5,281 bases of DNA from Clostridia bacterium (GCA_022360735.1 JAKSCF010000141.1:1-5281); one strand, 5' to 3'. Shown: positions 1 to 5,281, counted from the stretch's first letter. Numbers and translations: made by a program. Notes: generated from the letters alone by a model not told the origin.

Positions 1-164
1 AAGAATAAATGAAAAAAATAGGTCCTTTTTTCGATAACCTTAGCCCCGATTTTCGTGGCTGAATGTTTGTGATTACAAGCAGAGAGCAGACATTATTTAT
101 AAAAACGTTTAGATAAATGTTGTAGTTATTCAAAAGGAAAGAAGGGATTATATATTGAAATGTA
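1..164. other. Non-coding tail of an upstream unit
   Basis: No convincing gene is visible on either strand. The longest ATG-started frame here (63-116) encodes 17 residues and has no ribosome binding site. Two weak inverted repeats are present: an A-run/T-run pair at 11-32, and a hairpin at 42-60 with arms AGCC/GGCT plus CGA/TCG, one mismatch and a TTT loop. The stretch runs into the terminator at 165-200, so it is most simply the 3' untranslated end of a transcript starting left of the window. A small RNA cannot be excluded. Confidence 0.4.
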
Positions 165-200
165 AATCCGTTAAATGATTAGTTGTTTAATGGTTTTTTT
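165..200 (+). terminator. Rho-independent terminator
   Basis: The left arm CCGTTAAAT (168-176) pairs with the right arm GTTTAATGG (185-193), with two G-U pairs and an 8-base loop. Seven T residues (194-200) follow directly, and a short A-run precedes the stem. It would end a transcript entering from the left. It separates that transcript from the membrane-protein gene, whose own promoter begins 30 bases further on. Confidence 0.65.
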
Positions 201-230
201 ACCGCGCTGTGATTCATGATTTTAAGGGAT

Positions 231-259
231 TTGAAATCCAGATGCATATTAGTTATAAT
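231..259 (+). promoter_or_regulatory. SigA-type promoter of membrane-protein gene
   Basis: TTGAAA (231-236) and a perfect TATAAT (254-259) are separated by 17 bases, so transcription should start near 266. That lies downstream of the earlier in-frame ATG at 209. It therefore supports translation from the ATG at 299, which has a proper ribosome binding site. Confidence 0.7.
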
Positions 260-298
260 CTATTGAAAATGATACAGCAAGAAAAAGGAGTGCATAAA

Positions 299-826
299 AT
301 GAAAAACATATTTATCGGGTTTCTCATGATATTTCTAGATTTTAACCTGAATCATGGCAACTCACAGATTGGCCTGATTCCAGATTTTGTAGGTTATATC
401 GTTATGATAAACGGGTTAGGTGAAATGGCTTGGGAAAGCCAGCTGTTTATGAAGGCTAAGCCATATGCAACCGGTATGGCTGTTTATACCGGCATTCTGT
501 ATTTAATGGATTTGTTCGGTATTTCTGCGTCATTAGGTGCTATGTCCTATATCCTTGCCATTGTGTCTACTATCATTTCTCTGTATATTTCCTATAACAT
601 TGTTATGGGAGTAAAAGAGATGGAAAGTAAATATAACATACTTTTGAACGGGGACAGTCTTAAATCCACATGGACACTTCTTGCTGTTCTCAATGTCGTG
701 TCCTTTGTTTTCCTGTTGATCCCAGCAGCAGCTGGAGTTTGCATTGTTGTGTGTTTAATAGTAGCTATCTGTTTTCTGGTTGCTTTCAATAAGTCAAAGA
801 ATCTGTATTATGAAATGAGCGTTTAG
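299..826 (+). CDS. Multi-pass integral membrane protein, unknown function
   Basis: This is a 175-residue hydrophobic protein with about four to five membrane segments, roughly at residues 2-16, 24-42, 57-75, 80-103 and 123-163 (the last probably two helices joined near Pro142). A short polar stretch at 104-122 (KEMESK...GDSLKS) looks like a loop, and the tail is charged. The motif GLIPDFVGY (25-33) resembles a signature I associate with small uncharacterised Firmicutes membrane proteins, but I do not recognise a named family. The reading frame is open from 209, but the start at 299 is preferred. AAAAAGGAG ends 8 bases before it, and the predicted transcription start (near 266) excludes the earlier ATG. 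The gene has its own promoter, no clear terminator follows, and the neighbours suggest no shared role. I infer location in the cytoplasmic membrane from hydrophobicity alone. Confidence 0.85.
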   Translation: MKNIFIGFLMIFLDFNLNHGNSQIGLIPDFVGYIVMINGLGEMAWESQLFMKAKPYATGMAVYTGILYLMDLFGISASLGAMSYILAIVSTIISLYISYNIVMGVKEMESKYNILLNGDSLKSTWTLLAVLNVVSFVFLLIPAAAGVCIVVCLIVAICFLVAFNKSKNLYYEMSV

Positions 827-842
827 TAGGTTAAAGATTTTA

Positions 843-872
843 CTGAGATGAAATAAATAAGTGAACTATAAT
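843..872 (+). promoter_or_regulatory. Possible promoter of antitoxin remnant
   Basis: A perfect TATAAT (867-872) sits 18 bases after CTGAGA (843-848), which matches TTGACA at four of six positions. The -10 box is good, but the -35 box and spacing are only fair. If real, transcription would start near 879, just upstream of the AGGAGGTGA ribosome binding site at 886-894. In an AT-rich spacer a chance TATAAT is also possible. Confidence 0.4.
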
Positions 873-897
873 TAGAATTAATTATAGGAGGTGAAAA

Positions 898-993
898 ATG
901 CAGACAACTATAAAAAAATGGGGAAATAGTAAAGCTATAAGAGTATCCAAAGATTATGCACCTGGTGAAGTTGACTTTGGTACAGGAGTATGA
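898..993 (+). pseudogene. MazE/AbrB-type antitoxin remnant, internally deleted
   Basis: A 31-codon frame starts at ATG 898, six bases after AGGAGG (886-891). Residues 1-18 (MQTTIKKWGNSKAIRVSK) match the start of MazE/PemI-type antitoxins, whose N-terminal swapped-hairpin beta barrel binds DNA. Residues 22-30 (PGEVDFGTG) resemble the far C-terminal part of the same family, where a 'G-E-I-D-W/F-G-x-P-V-G' motif sits in the toxin-binding tail. The roughly 40-50 residues normally between them are absent, so this looks like an in-frame internal deletion followed by early termination at TGA 991-993. In another frame, 992-1018 encodes DEYMAVLE then a stop, which may be more of the decayed tail. No MazF-like toxin gene follows. 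I call it a pseudogene, but the intact ribosome binding site means a short peptide could still be made. The family match is from memory of motifs. Confidence 0.6.
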
Positions 994-1033
994 TGAATAT
1001 ATGGCAGTATTGGAATAGTATAATGGCACTTTG

Positions 1034-1062
1034 TTGACATAATATTTTATACATGTTAATAT
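1034..1062 (+). promoter_or_regulatory. SigA promoter of LacI-family regulator gene
   Basis: TTGACA (1034-1039) is a perfect -35 box, followed after 17 bases by TAATAT (1057-1062) preceded by TG at 1054-1055 (extended -10). The predicted transcription start is near 1069, exactly where the palindromic operator begins. A repressor bound there should block initiation, which implies autoregulation. The leader before the GTG start is about 65 bases. Confidence 0.85.
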
Positions 1063-1068
1063 TAGAGA

Positions 1069-1086
1069 AATCCAAACGTTTGGATT
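1069..1086. promoter_or_regulatory. LacI-type operator 1 (autoregulatory)
   Basis: This is a perfect 18-bp palindrome, AATCCAAACGTTTGGATT, with a central CpG between 1077 and 1078. Even-length palindromes centred on CpG are typical LacI-family operators, in which the hinge-helix leucine inserts at the central step. It covers the predicted transcription start of the regulator gene. The inner 14 bases (1071-1084) recur exactly at 2302-2315 in front of the structural operon. I infer that the adjacent regulator binds here. Confidence 0.85.
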
Positions 1087-1133
1087 GAATTTAATGAGAA
1101 TGCAAATAACAGCATCAAAATGGAGGAAATGAA

Positions 1134-2198
1134 GTGACAGTTACTTTAAAAGACATTGCAAGGGAGGCCAATGTTTCAATATCTACCGTATCCAGGATAA
1201 TCAATAATGATATGACCAAGCCGGCCAGCAAGTCTACAAGTGATAAAGTATGGAAAATCGTTAAAGAATTAGGCTACACGCCCAATCAAAATGCGAGAAA
1301 TCTAATAAATAATGTGTATAATGAGGAGGAGGCACCGGCTTTAACCAAGGCCATTGGGTGTATATCGGCAGCTATGAACGGTGTTTTTAATGACCCATTT
1401 TTTGCATCCATATCAAGAGGGATCGCCGATGAAATCCATAAAAGAGGATACGTTGTTGCCTACTCATTTTCATCAACGGATATGAGCTTTTCGGCTTTAT
1501 ATAATAACCTGATGTATAATCCCGTTGATGGTGCTATTTTATTGGGCAGATACAATAATGAAACATTGGATTTTTTTAAGAAACACATTAAAAATTTAGT
1601 TTATGCAGGGGTCAACTATATGGACGGTGGATTTAGTGAAGTCATCTGTGACGGATATAAAGCCACTAAAGTTGCCCTTGAATATTTAATAAGCCTGGGG
1701 CATACTCAAATTGGATTTATAGGAGAAGTCAATGAGAGAGAAGATATCAAGCTGGTTAATGAGCACAGGTATGAAGCCTATTGCGATACCCTTAAGCTTA
1801 ATAATATTCAACTGAAGCCCCAATGGGTTATAGATTCCCCACTCAATGCAGAATCCGGACATACTTCTATGAAAAAATATATTGAAAGCCATCAAGAATT
1901 GCCCACAGCTTTTTTCTGTGCTAATGATTTTGTGGCTATGGGGAGCATAAAAGCAATGCATGAGAAAAATATCGGAGTTCCCGATGATATATCTGTTATC
2001 AGTATCGACAATATTGACATGGCTCAATATTTTACTCCGGCGCTTACAACCATCGATGTAGTAAAAGAAGAATTGGGAAGATATGCAGTTAAAATGCTGG
2101 TGGAAAGGATTGAAGGAGAAACAAATTTACCGGTTAGAGTTGAAATTCCTTTTAATTTAATAGAAAGAGACAGCTGCAGAGCAATATCCGGCCAATAG
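1134..2198 (+). CDS. LacI-family transcriptional repressor
   Basis: This 354-residue DNA-binding regulator has the usual LacI-family length and layout. The N-terminal helix-turn-helix spans residues 4-24 (TLKDIAREANVSISTVSRII). The hinge helix is near 50-59 (PNQNARNLIN), where Leu57 is the expected leucine that wedges into the operator centre. A periplasmic-binding-protein-like effector domain follows from about residue 72. Its typical late segments are FFCANDFVAMGS (260-271), VPDDISVISIDN (282-293) and TPALTTID (301-308). The GTG start at 1134 has GGAGG (1122-1126) seven bases upstream. The gene has its own promoter with an overlapping operator and ends at a terminator, so it forms a single-gene unit just before the operon it probably controls. 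The effector is unknown. By context it is likely the substrate, or an intermediate, of the downstream enzymes, with binding causing derepression. Confidence 0.95.
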   Translation: MTVTLKDIAREANVSISTVSRIINNDMTKPASKSTSDKVWKIVKELGYTPNQNARNLINNVYNEEEAPALTKAIGCISAAMNGVFNDPFFASISRGIADEIHKRGYVVAYSFSSTDMSFSALYNNLMYNPVDGAILLGRYNNETLDFFKKHIKNLVYAGVNYMDGGFSEVICDGYKATKVALEYLISLGHTQIGFIGEVNEREDIKLVNEHRYEAYCDTLKLNNIQLKPQWVIDSPLNAESGHTSMKKYIESHQELPTAFFCANDFVAMGSIKAMHEKNIGVPDDISVISIDNIDMAQYFTPALTTIDVVKEELGRYAVKMLVERIEGETNLPVRVEIPFNLIERDSCRAISGQ

Positions 2199-2237
2199 AT
2201 TGACAATATCGTCCGGCAATAAAATAAATTAAGTAAG

Positions 2238-2264
2238 AAATGATTCCGTAAGGGATCATTTTTT
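2238..2264 (+). terminator. Rho-independent terminator after regulator gene
   Basis: AAATGATTCC (2238-2247) pairs with GGGATCATTT (2252-2261) around a GTAA tetraloop of GNRA type, with one G-T pair in the stem. The T-run at 2259-2264 overlaps the outer stem and continues past it. It lies 40 bases after the regulator stop codon and only three bases before the -35 box of the next promoter, so the operon is transcriptionally insulated from the regulator gene. Confidence 0.85.
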
Positions 2265-2266
2265 GT

Positions 2267-2294
2267 TTGACAAAAAAAATATATGTGATAATAT
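2267..2294 (+). promoter_or_regulatory. SigA promoter of the larA-like operon
   Basis: A perfect TTGACA (2267-2272) is followed after 16 bases by TAATAT (2289-2294), with TG at 2286-2287 giving an extended -10 box. The predicted start is near 2301, at the left edge of operator 2. The arrangement copies the regulator's own promoter: same -35, same -10, same TG and same operator position within one base. TATAAA at 2292-2297 is an alternative -10 box with a poorer 19-base spacing. Confidence 0.8.
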
Positions 2295-2301
2295 AAAAAT
2301 A

Positions 2302-2315
2302 TCCAAACGTTTGGA
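2302..2315. promoter_or_regulatory. LacI-type operator 2 (operon control)
   Basis: TCCAAACGTTTGGA is a perfect 14-bp palindrome centred on CpG (2308/2309) and identical to the core of operator 1. It begins seven bases after the -10 box, so a bound repressor would cover the transcription start. It lacks the extra symmetric A/T pairs that extend operator 1, so affinity may differ slightly. It lies outside the preferred coding start at 2364. Confidence 0.85.
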
Positions 2316-2322
2316 GCAATAA

Positions 2323-2330
2323 GTTTGGAG
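2323..2330. promoter_or_regulatory. Extra operator half-site
   Basis: GTTTGGAG at 2323-2330 repeats the right half of operator 2 plus one flanking base (2309-2316), 14 bases downstream. The opposite side (CAATAA) is not a good matching half. It may be an auxiliary contact for the repressor or a chance or duplicated fragment. Confidence 0.3.
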
Positions 2331-2363
2331 ATAGAAAAAGTTGATAGGGATAGGAGAACGATT

Positions 2364-3809
2364 ATGAACACGATCCAAGTAGATTTTGAATACGGACAAG
2401 GAATAATGCGGGCAGAATTACCGCGAGATGAAACAGATGTATTTGTACCCGGAGAAACGATTCCAGATCCAGATTATATTCCCTTCCACGATATCGTCGA
2501 TAAGACCAGGGAATCTATCTTAAACCCCATCGGTATGGAACCAATCAGCCAATTGGTCAAAGAAGGCTCTAAAGTGGCCATCATTTTTCCTGATCGAGTT
2601 AAAGGTGGAGAACATGAAACCTCTCATAGAAAAATATCTATTCCCATTATTATTGAAGAGTGTGTCAAAGCAGGGGTCAGACATTCGGACATAAAACTGA
2701 TTTGCAGCAACGGACTCCATAGAAAGAATACGAAAGCTGAAATACAAAGGATATTAGGAGAGGATATATTTAATCAATATTGGTGGTCAGGGCAAATCGT
2801 TAATCACGACAGCGAAGATGATCATAATCTGGTCGATTTGGGATGTGATGTTCAAAGTAATCCTGTCATAATGAATAAAGAAGTCTATGAATCGGATTTG
2901 GCTGTATGTATAGGCCATACCCTTGGTAATCCTTACGGAGGATATTCAGGTGGATATAAACATACAGCAACCGGAATAACCCATTGGAAATCTATTGCAT
3001 CTCATCATGTACCCCATGTCATGCACAGAGATGATTTCACACCTGTCAGCAATAAGAGTTTGATGAGAAGAAAATTTGATTCTATCAGCATGCACATGGA
3101 AGAAAAGATGGGAAAGAAATTTTTTATGTGCGATGCGGTTTTAGATACAAAAGCCAGACAAATAGCTGTTTTTTCCGGATATGCGGAAAAAATGCAGCCC
3201 ATTTCATGGCAGGCAGCAGATAAAAGAACCAATGTAGCATTTGCAAAGGAACCATACGATATCATGATGTTCGGCATGCCTCAAGCTTTCCATTACGGAA
3301 ACGGAATGGGCACCAATCCTATTTTCATCATGCAAGCGGTATCTGCGCAGGTTATAAGGCATAAGAGGGTCTTAAAAGAAAATTGTGTGATCATATTCTC
3401 ATCCATATGTAACGGATATTTCCATGATGAGGAATTCCCTTCATATAGACCCACATATGAACTGTTTCAAAGAGACTATCATAATCATCTTCCGGATATG
3501 GCGGAGCACGGTGAGTATTTTGCCATGCAGAAAAAATATACGGATCAATATAGATTCAATTATGCGTATCATCCATACCATGCATTTAGTATGATGAGCT
3601 GCGGACATTTAGCTGAAAAACATTCCAGTGCCATTTATTGTGTAGGTGCATATGAGCCGGGTTATGCCAGAGGCATGGGGATGAAGACCAGAGCCACATT
3701 TGCGGAGGCTTTAGAGGATGCTAAAAAATATGTAGGCGATACCCCTAAAATATTAGCGCTTCCTAAGACTTTTAAAACAGCAGCCGTTCACCTTGATATG
3801 GCAAAATAA
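2364..3809 (+). CDS. LarA-family (nickel-pincer) hydroxyacid racemase/epimerase homologue
   Basis: This 481-residue cytoplasmic protein belongs to the LarA/DUF2088 superfamily and is somewhat longer than lactate racemase (about 425). Members invert C2 of 2-hydroxyacids by hydride transfer to a nickel-pincer nucleotide. Visible landmarks: FPDR (75-78, phosphate/substrate loop), NGLHR (116-120; His119 matches catalytic His108 of Lactobacillus LarA), NHD (147-149), and GGYSGGYK (192-199; Lys199 matches cofactor-linking Lys184). His215 lies exactly 16 residues later, matching nickel ligand His200, and MQAV is at 323-326. By my alignment from memory, LarA His174 becomes Asn189, Arg75 becomes Lys80 and Lys298 becomes Ser327, so the substrate is probably not lactate. 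The start at 2364 has AGGAG (2352-2356) seven bases before it. A TTG at 2325, with GGAG inside operator 2, would add 13 residues. It is the first gene of the operon. The cofactor genes larB, larC and larE are not in view. Confidence 0.88.
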   Translation: MNTIQVDFEYGQGIMRAELPRDETDVFVPGETIPDPDYIPFHDIVDKTRESILNPIGMEPISQLVKEGSKVAIIFPDRVKGGEHETSHRKISIPIIIEECVKAGVRHSDIKLICSNGLHRKNTKAEIQRILGEDIFNQYWWSGQIVNHDSEDDHNLVDLGCDVQSNPVIMNKEVYESDLAVCIGHTLGNPYGGYSGGYKHTATGITHWKSIASHHVPHVMHRDDFTPVSNKSLMRRKFDSISMHMEEKMGKKFFMCDAVLDTKARQIAVFSGYAEKMQPISWQAADKRTNVAFAKEPYDIMMFGMPQAFHYGNGMGTNPIFIMQAVSAQVIRHKRVLKENCVIIFSSICNGYFHDEEFPSYRPTYELFQRDYHNHLPDMAEHGEYFAMQKKYTDQYRFNYAYHPYHAFSMMSCGHLAEKHSSAIYCVGAYEPGYARGMGMKTRATFAEALEDAKKYVGDTPKILALPKTFKTAAVHLDMAK

Positions 3810-3850
3810 ACACATCTGAATATAGGTGTACAAATAAGGAGGAGGATTAA

Positions 3851-4786
3851 GTGAAAAAGATATTTATCAATTTAAAACGATTTGATGTGGATACAGGCAG
3901 AGGGGGCATTTGTCCCATGAGCAATCCTAAACAATGGATTGAATGGGTAATGGATGAAAGCCGTAAAAATAGTATTGGAAATATCAAAGATATGGAAATC
4001 ATATATTTATTACCGGAAAGCTTGATATTGCCTGCAATAGACCAATTGAATACATATCCTGCACCGGATGTCATGAATTTATATATCGGTAGTCAAGGGG
4101 TTTACAAAGACGACATCGAGGAAGGTAAAAACTTCGGAGCATTTACTACCAATCTGCCGGCGGCAGCTGCTGCAAACATGGGATGTCGCTGGTCCATCAT
4201 AGGTCATTCCGAAGAAAGAAGAGATAAAGAAGACATCATGAATGCTTTTATGCCTCTGGAAGTGGAAGGGTTAGCAGCAAAAGCCGGTGAAGCCGTCAAC
4301 CGCATAATCAACAGTGAAGTCAAATGTGCTTTAAAGCGAGACATCAACGTTCTTTTATGTATAGGAGAAAGTGCGGAAGAAAAAGGAGAGGGCTCTTTTG
4401 AAGAACAAAAAGATAGAATAAAAAAAGTCATAAAAAAACAACTGGAGATATGTTTAAAGGACATAAAGGGCATAATCAAAGAAAATGAAATCGTCATAGG
4501 ATATGAACCGATTTGGGCCATTGGCCCAGGAAAAACACCTCCAGAAGAAGCGTACATATCATTTGTATCTTCATATATAAAAGAAATTTCAAAAACTATT
4601 TTAGGATATGAGCTGCCTGTGGTTTACGGCGGTGGATTGAAAGAGGAAAATGCGGCCATGATAGCCGGCATCGACAGTATAGACGGAGGGCTGGTAGCGC
4701 TGACAAAATTCACAGCACCTATTGCTTTTCAACCCCAGGGACTTAAAAACATAATTCATCGATATGTAGAAGCTAAAGCAGTATAA
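3851..4786 (+). CDS. Enlarged triose-phosphate-isomerase-like protein
   Basis: This 311-residue (beta/alpha)8-barrel protein of the TIM family is about 60 residues longer than ordinary TIM (about 250). Catalytic landmarks are kept: Asn7 and Lys9 (FINLKRF), His119 with Ser120 and Glu121 (IIGHSEERR, one extra Glu compared with GHSERR), Cys170 (LLCIGE), and base Glu219 with the loop-6 lid (YEPIWAIGPGKTP, 218-230). The phosphate grip is changed: YGGS becomes YGGG (259-262), and the LVGGAS loop becomes LVALTK (281-286). Extra residues lie after strand 1 (about 11-45) and between His119 and Cys170. It probably interconverts an aldose/ketose pair, but the substrate is likely not glyceraldehyde-3-phosphate. 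TIM-like isomerases of tetrulose phosphates in erythritol catabolism are a known precedent. The GTG start has AAGGAGG (3836-3842) upstream. It follows the LarA-like gene by 41 bases in the same operon and is unlikely to be the glycolytic enzyme. Confidence 0.88.
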   Translation: MKKIFINLKRFDVDTGRGGICPMSNPKQWIEWVMDESRKNSIGNIKDMEIIYLLPESLILPAIDQLNTYPAPDVMNLYIGSQGVYKDDIEEGKNFGAFTTNLPAAAAANMGCRWSIIGHSEERRDKEDIMNAFMPLEVEGLAAKAGEAVNRIINSEVKCALKRDINVLLCIGESAEEKGEGSFEEQKDRIKKVIKKQLEICLKDIKGIIKENEIVIGYEPIWAIGPGKTPPEEAYISFVSSYIKEISKTILGYELPVVYGGGLKEENAAMIAGIDSIDGGLVALTKFTAPIAFQPQGLKNIIHRYVEAKAV

Positions 4787-4803
4787 AAAATAGACGGATG
4801 GTC

Positions 4804-4819
4804 ATTAAGGAACCTTAAT
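4804..4819 (+). promoter_or_regulatory. Inverted repeat over the transporter's ribosome binding site
   Basis: ATTAAGGAACCTTAAT is a perfect palindrome with 7-base arms around AA. It contains AAGGA (4807-4811), the only good Shine-Dalgarno sequence before the ATG at 4821. Folded in mRNA, probably as six or fewer pairs with a four-base or larger loop, it would hide the site and could lower transporter translation. No T-run follows, so it is not a terminator. An A/T-rich stem this short is weak. Confidence 0.4.
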
Positions 4820-4820
4820 T

Positions 4821-5281
4821 ATGGAGCAGATTTTAATATTTATAATATGTATTGGCGGAGCCGTGGTACAGGGAATGTCAGGTTTTGGATACGCACTCAC
4901 TGTCATGCTTTTTTTACCGCTGGTCATACCTTTAGAGCTGGCATCTCTTGTGGTATCCATGCAAAATATTATAGCTTCCGGTTACAGCATGTACAAATAT
5001 AGGGAGCATATAGAATATAAAACGGCAGCAGTACCGGTGATGGCATCTGTAGCACTTACACCCATAGGGGTGTACATACTCTTATTTTCCAATCAAGCGG
5101 TATTGAAAGAAATCTTGGGATATACCATCGTGGTTTTATCCGTTATCACCTATATCAATAATAAAAAGACAATAGAAGTAAAAACGACGTTAAAAAATGG
5201 TATTGCAGCAGGAAGCGTAAGCGGGATATTAGGAGGTATGTTTGGAACGGGAGGTCCCCCACTGGTGATATATTATCTCTA
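4821..5281 (+). CDS. TauE/SafE-family membrane transporter (3' end outside window)
   Basis: The frame is open from ATG 4821 to the window edge: 153 complete codons of a protein usually about 250-270 residues with eight membrane helices. The first half-repeat begins with the glycine-rich helix GMSGFGYAL (18-26), followed by hydrophobic segments near 28-52, 68-90 and 97-112. The second half-repeat starts with the hallmark GSVSGILGGMFGTGGPPL (131-148). This pseudo-duplicated G-rich motif is characteristic of TauE/SafE (sulfite exporter) proteins, which move sulfite, sulfoacetate, sulfolactate or other small organic anions across the cytoplasmic membrane. AAGGA (4807-4811) lies nine bases upstream, inside a small palindrome. 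It starts 34 bases after the TIM-like gene with no terminator between, so it is the third gene of the operon and probably carries the pathway's substrate or product. Substrate and direction cannot be told from sequence. Confidence 0.88.
   Translation, partial: MEQILIFIICIGGAVVQGMSGFGYALTVMLFLPLVIPLELASLVVSMQNIIASGYSMYKYREHIEYKTAAVPVMASVALTPIGVYILLFSNQAVLKEILGYTIVVLSVITYINNKKTIEVKTTLKNGIAAGSVSGILGGMFGTGGPPLVIYYL

Noticed and set aside
42..60. Hairpin AGCC...GGCT as a terminator
   Set aside because: No T-run follows on either strand, and the stem has a mismatch. It may be a local fold in the upstream transcript only.
103..110. AAACGTTT core resembling the operator centre
   Set aside because: It lacks the flanking CC/GG of the two real operators, is not next to a good promoter, and an 8-base A/T-rich palindrome is expected by chance.
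63..116. 17-codon ATG frame
   Set aside because: No ribosome binding site, no recognisable sequence, and it is too short to support.
209..298. N-terminal 30-residue extension of the membrane protein from ATG 209
   Set aside because: The region contains the TTGAAA-17-TATAAT promoter and has no ribosome binding site before 209, while ATG 299 has a good one.
1019..1024. TATAAT between the antitoxin remnant and the regulator promoter
   Set aside because: No -35 box at 16-18 bases upstream and no TG extension. The TTGACA/TAATAT promoter just downstream is far better.
1071..1084. CcpA catabolite-response (cre) site
   Set aside because: The centre resembles cre, but the outer bases are TCC/GGA rather than TG/CA, and the exact copy at the second promoter points to the local LacI-family regulator.
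2325..2363. TTG start giving a 13-residue longer LarA-like protein
   Set aside because: The extension is highly charged and unlike the family's N-terminus. ATG 2364 has AGGAG at ideal spacing and leads straight into the expected first strand. The TTG start stays possible because GGAG lies eight bases before it.
1686..2371. Minus-strand open frames opposite the regulator and operon promoter
   Set aside because: They lie antisense to a well-conserved gene and cross its terminator, promoter and operator, with no family resemblance. They are chance frames.
3810..3829. ACAC/GTGT inverted repeat between the LarA-like and TIM-like genes
   Set aside because: Only four solid pairs with a large loop and no T-run. 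The following AAGGAGG and the shared direction argue for continuous transcription.

Overview
The window looks like chromosomal DNA of a low-GC Gram-positive bacterium, most likely an anaerobic Clostridia-type Firmicute. The reasons are AT-rich codons and spacers, strong AGGAGG-type ribosome binding sites, GTG starts, SigA-type TTGACA/TATAAT promoters, and protein families common in that group. I cannot name a genus. All supported genes lie on the + strand.

Left part (1-1030): a non-coding tail ending in a rho-independent terminator (165-200), then a stand-alone 175-residue multi-pass membrane protein (299-826) with its own promoter. Next is a 31-codon remnant of a MazE/AbrB-type antitoxin (898-993). 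It keeps an excellent ribosome binding site but has lost its middle and has no toxin partner in view.

Right part (1034-5281): a compact regulated unit. A LacI-family repressor gene (1134-2198) has a near-consensus promoter whose start site is overlaid by an 18-bp perfect palindrome centred on CpG. The repressor gene ends at a clear terminator (2238-2264). Three bases later a second promoter begins, and it carries the same 14-bp palindrome TCCAAACGTTTGGA at the same place relative to its -10 box. This second promoter drives three co-directional genes: a divergent LarA-family (nickel-pincer hydroxyacid racemase/epimerase) protein (2364-3809), an enlarged triose-phosphate-isomerase-like protein (3851-4786), and a TauE/SafE-type membrane transporter (4821 to beyond the window end).

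Reading: the repressor probably controls both itself and the operon through the two operators. The operon looks like an uncharacterised carbon-acid or sulfonate module. The LarA homologue keeps the cofactor lysine and nickel-binding histidine but appears altered at several catalytic or substrate positions. The TIM homologue keeps Asn/Lys/His/Glu catalysis but has lost parts of the canonical phosphate grip. Both enzymes therefore look redirected to a non-standard substrate, and the transporter would move an organic or sulfur-containing anion. The substrate cannot be read from this window, and the operon continues past its right edge.
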